Source: Carya illinoinensis (taxonomy: Eukaryota > Streptophyta > Magnoliopsida > Fagales > Juglandaceae). From it: a DNA stretch of 64,000 bases. A program made the translations under genes and the position numbers. The notes under the pieces were generated by a model, which saw nothing but the letters and a program-made list of their open reading frames with translations, ran no database searches and was not told where the DNA came from. This document shows positions 61,082-64,000 of the stretch, piece by piece. Position 1 is the stretch's first letter. Each line of letters begins with the position of its first letter. Where the stretch lies: assembly GCF_018687715.1 (NCBI RefSeq), contig NC_056752.1, positions 54,530,653 to 54,594,652 on the forward strand, in the 5' to 3' direction.

Positions 61082-62178
61082 ATGGGCGCTCGTGCTTCCC
61101 AAACTGTGTCATCCTTGTCGTGCGCCGCACTATCTCAAACTCCATGGCTCATGCTTCCCAGTGACCAGGACGACGATAGTACTGACTCGCTGCTTCTTCA
61201 GCCTCGCAGAGAATAAGATTTACAAGATGAAGAACGTGTTCGACGGGCTTCCTGATGCTTGGTGCGTGGGTTCTTCTCCCGGTTGGATGATGGTTTTGGA
61301 TCGAAGAGGAAACCCACTTCTGTTTAATCCCTTCTGTAAGGCTAAAGTAGAACTTCCGACGTTTCCTCGTGAACTGAAACCCAGCGTTGGTGAAACTTAC
61401 TTTGTCGAACAGTTGCGGAAGGTTTTCCTCGTCAAGGCTGTCGTGATGTTCGTGAACTAGTCTTGCAGGGTGGTGGTAATCTATGGAATCCAATCAAGCC
61501 TTGCATTCTGCACTCTCGAAGATAACACTTGGACTGACCTTGGTGACGAAGGTTACTGCGATATCATATGCTACGAGAATCAGCTTCCTGCACTTGCAGC
61601 CAACGGTTCGATCGATCGCAGTATGGGATTTTCGTAGTCCTTTTCCCGCAAAAATCATCACTCCTTCTGCACCAGTTTCCGATGCTGATCACTACATGGA
61701 CTTTCCACGAAATAAGTTCTTCACTCAATCTTACTTGGTGGAATCACTGGGAGGTCTTTGGCTTGTCGATCGGATCGCCGGCTACTTTGTTAATTCAGAG
61801 GGGATAGCAGTGGATGAGTTTGATCTTCTTATCCCTGAGGATACGCAGCCTTTAGTTTGTCCCTACAGAACAAAGCTATTCAACGTCTATGAGTTAGATC
61901 ACAAACAGGAGACATGGAAGAAAGTGGAATCATTAGGTGATCGGGTCATATATGTGGGTGGAAACTACTCAAAGTCGATGTCCATTCATGATATTGAAGG
62001 ATGTGAATCGAATACTATCTATTTCTCGGATGAAAACTGGAATCAGGTGGATGAGGATTACATGTATCGAGGTCATGATTTTGGCACGTTCAAGTTGACA
62101 GACGGAAGTTTTGAAACACCAGATTATTGTTCGAAGTTTGATCCACCACCCTTTTGGATACTTCCCGCCCGGCGTTGA
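61082..62178 (+). pseudogene. DUF295 (KIB1-4 beta-propeller) gene with three disabling lesions
   Basis: Reading frames must be switched to follow the protein. Frame 1 starts MGARASQTVSSLS at 61082 and runs to SDQDDDST near 61182. A net +1 shift between about 61181 and 61188 moves it into RCFFSLAENKIYKMKNVFDG. That frame continues through GNPLLFNPFCKAKVELP and GETYFVEQLRKVFLVKAVV to a TAG at 61458-61460, and beyond it as VVVIYGIQSSLAFCTLEDN. At about 61607-61618 'tcgatcgatcg' contains an extra 4-bp copy of 'cgat', which shifts the frame again into VWDFRSPFPAKI and then to the TGA at 62176-62178 (LVESLGGLWLVDRI, YELDHKQETWKKVESLGDR). Plant DUF295 proteins are a large F-box-associated family. 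The lesions imply no functional product, unless sequencing errors are involved. Confidence 0.8.
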
Positions 62179-62714
62179 AGAGCTAGCAGCCATGACAAAA
62201 CAGTTTTCCTAGCTTCTTGTTTTCCATACATGGTTATAATTAGATCTTTGGTGTTGCTAACCATTAGTTTCCTCTTCTTTCTTTTCTTAAGGATACGTAC
62301 TTATAAATTAACAATCCTCGTTATTGGAAGAATTTGGATGAGTTTCAATTTCATTAATTAATTACCAAAGTTAAAGAAGACATGAGGCTTTCCATATAAA
62401 GGATCATATTTATTTTAACCTGTATCAATTGATGACATGGATTAATTTACACGACTGGTTTCTAGCTTGAATATAGCTTAAGACCAAGGAACAATGCATG
62501 GTTAGAATAGGGAACAGACGTCGAGAATTGATGAAGAAACAACATGAATTGTAATTCAATCTAATGTACGTGTGACTATTATTACGCTATTAACTAAACC
62601 ACAAAAAAAACATATAATTAACAACTTGAGAAAATTAATTAATTAAAATAAATGGAAACTAAGAAAAAAAAAAAAAAAACTGTTTTTTGGCTTTCAATAT
62701 TTGAGATGAGAAAA
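62179..62714. other. Intergenic DNA between two tail-to-tail loci
   Basis: The 3' flank of the DUF295 pseudogene and the 3' UTR of the minus-strand NPH3 gene meet here. There is an A-rich tract at about 62660-62680. No gene is visible. Confidence 0.5.
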
Positions 62715-64000
62715 TCAATCAGCTCCTAATTCACCAGTACTACTGCCATGGTTTTCTTTTCCGTTCACAAGTGGTGCTTTTGATGTTGGTGGGGTAGTGG
62801 AATTGTTGCCGTGCTTCGATGCATTTGGATCATAGGTTTTTGTCTTTAGTCTGAAAGAGAACTTTTTCAAGATCGCGTTCCAACTTCCCTTTGTCTTCAC
62901 TAGCTTGTCAATCTCTTGTTTCATGGTTGAGCATTCTTTCTCGAGCTCAGACACCCGTTCCTTCATGTCATCGACTGCTACAAGGTGACTTTGGGTGGTG
63001 CCTGCTTGAATAGAGGCGTTATGTCTGACCAGAGCAAGATTCCCGCTGTGATTTTGAGTGTTCTCAAGGTTGTCAGAGACAAAAAACCAACCAGCAACAG
63101 AGGTGCGGAGCCTGAGTTGTTCAAAGAATAAAACTTGGACAGTGACACGAAGTGGCAACCTCTCGTTCTGGGCTGCATGGGTGCTGGCTTCCAGGGAGAG
63201 CTTCTGGCAGTTCATAAGCCTGCAGAGTTGTTCCCTTTCGGAATCTGTTAGCCAGGGGTGACCCTGAAGTTGAGAAACACTAGTTTTTTTAGGAAAGACA
63301 GATAAAATATCCAGCGCGCAATGAATAACTTCAAAGAAAATAATCTAACATGCAGTACAATCTAGTATGATTGTCTTCAGTAAACTTGAAAATGAAATGA
63401 GTTCTCAACAAAATTCCTTTCATAATACAGTAATTTTTTAATTCCACCATGAAAGCAAGTATCATTTCCACCTAAAGGTAAAAGAAATTGCTACTTCTCA
63501 AAAGAAAAAAAAAAAAAAAAAAAAAAAAAACAGATTTATTGCAATTGAAAACCAATTCTCCTTTTAAGACATTTCTATGAAATATACCAGAATTGAGTGT
63601 TAATTGCGATGAATGAATCTCAAGAGAAACTCTAAAATTAATAAAATTTAAACGTAGACCTAAGAAGCAAGAGGTGACAAAACAGAATCATTCCTATAAA
63701 AGTACGGCAACAGTGCTCCAGTTTGAACTATGTTATCAAAAAACATAGTCTTTGACCAGAACCAAACATCTTTGCAATAAAAGTCTTCAATGAGCAGAAG
63801 CACATATGAAAAATTGTTTTTACCTTGAGAAATATATCAATTGCACGGTAGATTCCATCATCTAATGGCCTCGCATAATCAGGGATAACAGCAGCCAAGG
63901 ACTCAAATTTTGGTAACTTCAAGTTAACATCAGGTGCCACCTCAGCTAGATAACCATCCACTAAATTAGCCACCCTTGTCATAGGGGTCAGTGGATGTGA
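62715..64000 (-). CDS. NPH3-domain (BTB/POZ) protein, 3' part, incomplete
   Basis: Two exons on the minus strand are present, 64000-63824 (continues past the window edge) and 63263-62715, with a GT-AG intron. The translated part has the NPH3 domain: [47 protein letters not shown], then [39 protein letters not shown] and [13 protein letters not shown] coiled-coil-like stretch follows ([20 protein letters not shown]), then a Ser/Lys tail. NPH3-family proteins link phototropins and auxin transport as CUL3 adaptors. I recall Arabidopsis At5g48800 as similar; this is not confirmed. The BTB domain and start lie beyond position 64000. Confidence 0.9.

Overview
The window is nuclear DNA from a flowering plant, most likely a woody eudicot. 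It has spliced genes with GT-AG introns, AT-rich intergenic DNA, long microsatellites and many small transposons. A recurring short inverted-repeat element rich in 'gagatgagatga', and LINE 3' ends reading 'cttgtatacttcctgt', remind me of Fagales/Juglandaceae (walnut, hickory). That lineage call comes from memory and was not searched.

Layout. 1-1123: AT-rich DNA with a 44-bp tandem duplication. 1124-2398 (-): intronless pseudokinase. About 2400-5875 (+): divergent small glycine-rich organelle-type protein (FERTILITY RESTORER RF2 / YELLOW LEAF 1 type) whose promoter and first-exon region is tandemly duplicated. 7052-7762 (-): GNAT acetyltransferase (NATA1-like). 9199-19170 (-): ELF6-type JmjC histone H3K27 demethylase in seven coding exons; one intron holds two inverted MITEs, nested LINE pieces and a 26-nt poly-C run. 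21834-22193 (+): SAUR gene broken by one nonsense codon. 22194-27759: gene-poor, full of MITEs. 27760-31496 (-): complete phenylalanine ammonia-lyase gene (PAL) with one intron and AC/G-box promoter elements. 31497-39469: gene-poor DNA with a tRNA-derived SINE, a CACTA-type MITE, a (TC)38 array and an orphan AC-element/TATA module. 39470-45655 (+): plant synaptotagmin, SYT3-like, 12 coding exons. 45656-54254: gene-poor repeats. 54255-58492 (+): WAV3/WAVH-type RING-vWA E3 ubiquitin ligase. 61082-62178 (+): DUF295 (KIB1-4 beta-propeller) pseudogene with three lesions. 62715-64000 (-): 3' part of an NPH3/BTB gene running off the window.

The genes are independent loci, as is usual in plants, with no operon or biosynthetic cluster. 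Several have plausible links to growth: ELF6 (brassinosteroid/flowering chromatin control), SAUR (auxin response), WAV3 (root gravitropism) and NPH3 (phototropism/auxin). PAL controls entry to phenylpropanoids. I found no CRISPR array, no credible virus-derived sequence and no clearly novel multi-gene system. The most interesting items are the duplicated first-exon region of the RF2/YL1-like gene, the SAUR and DUF295 pseudogenes with readable lesions, precise retroposon insertions with target-site duplications, and the orphan phenylpropanoid-type promoter module.
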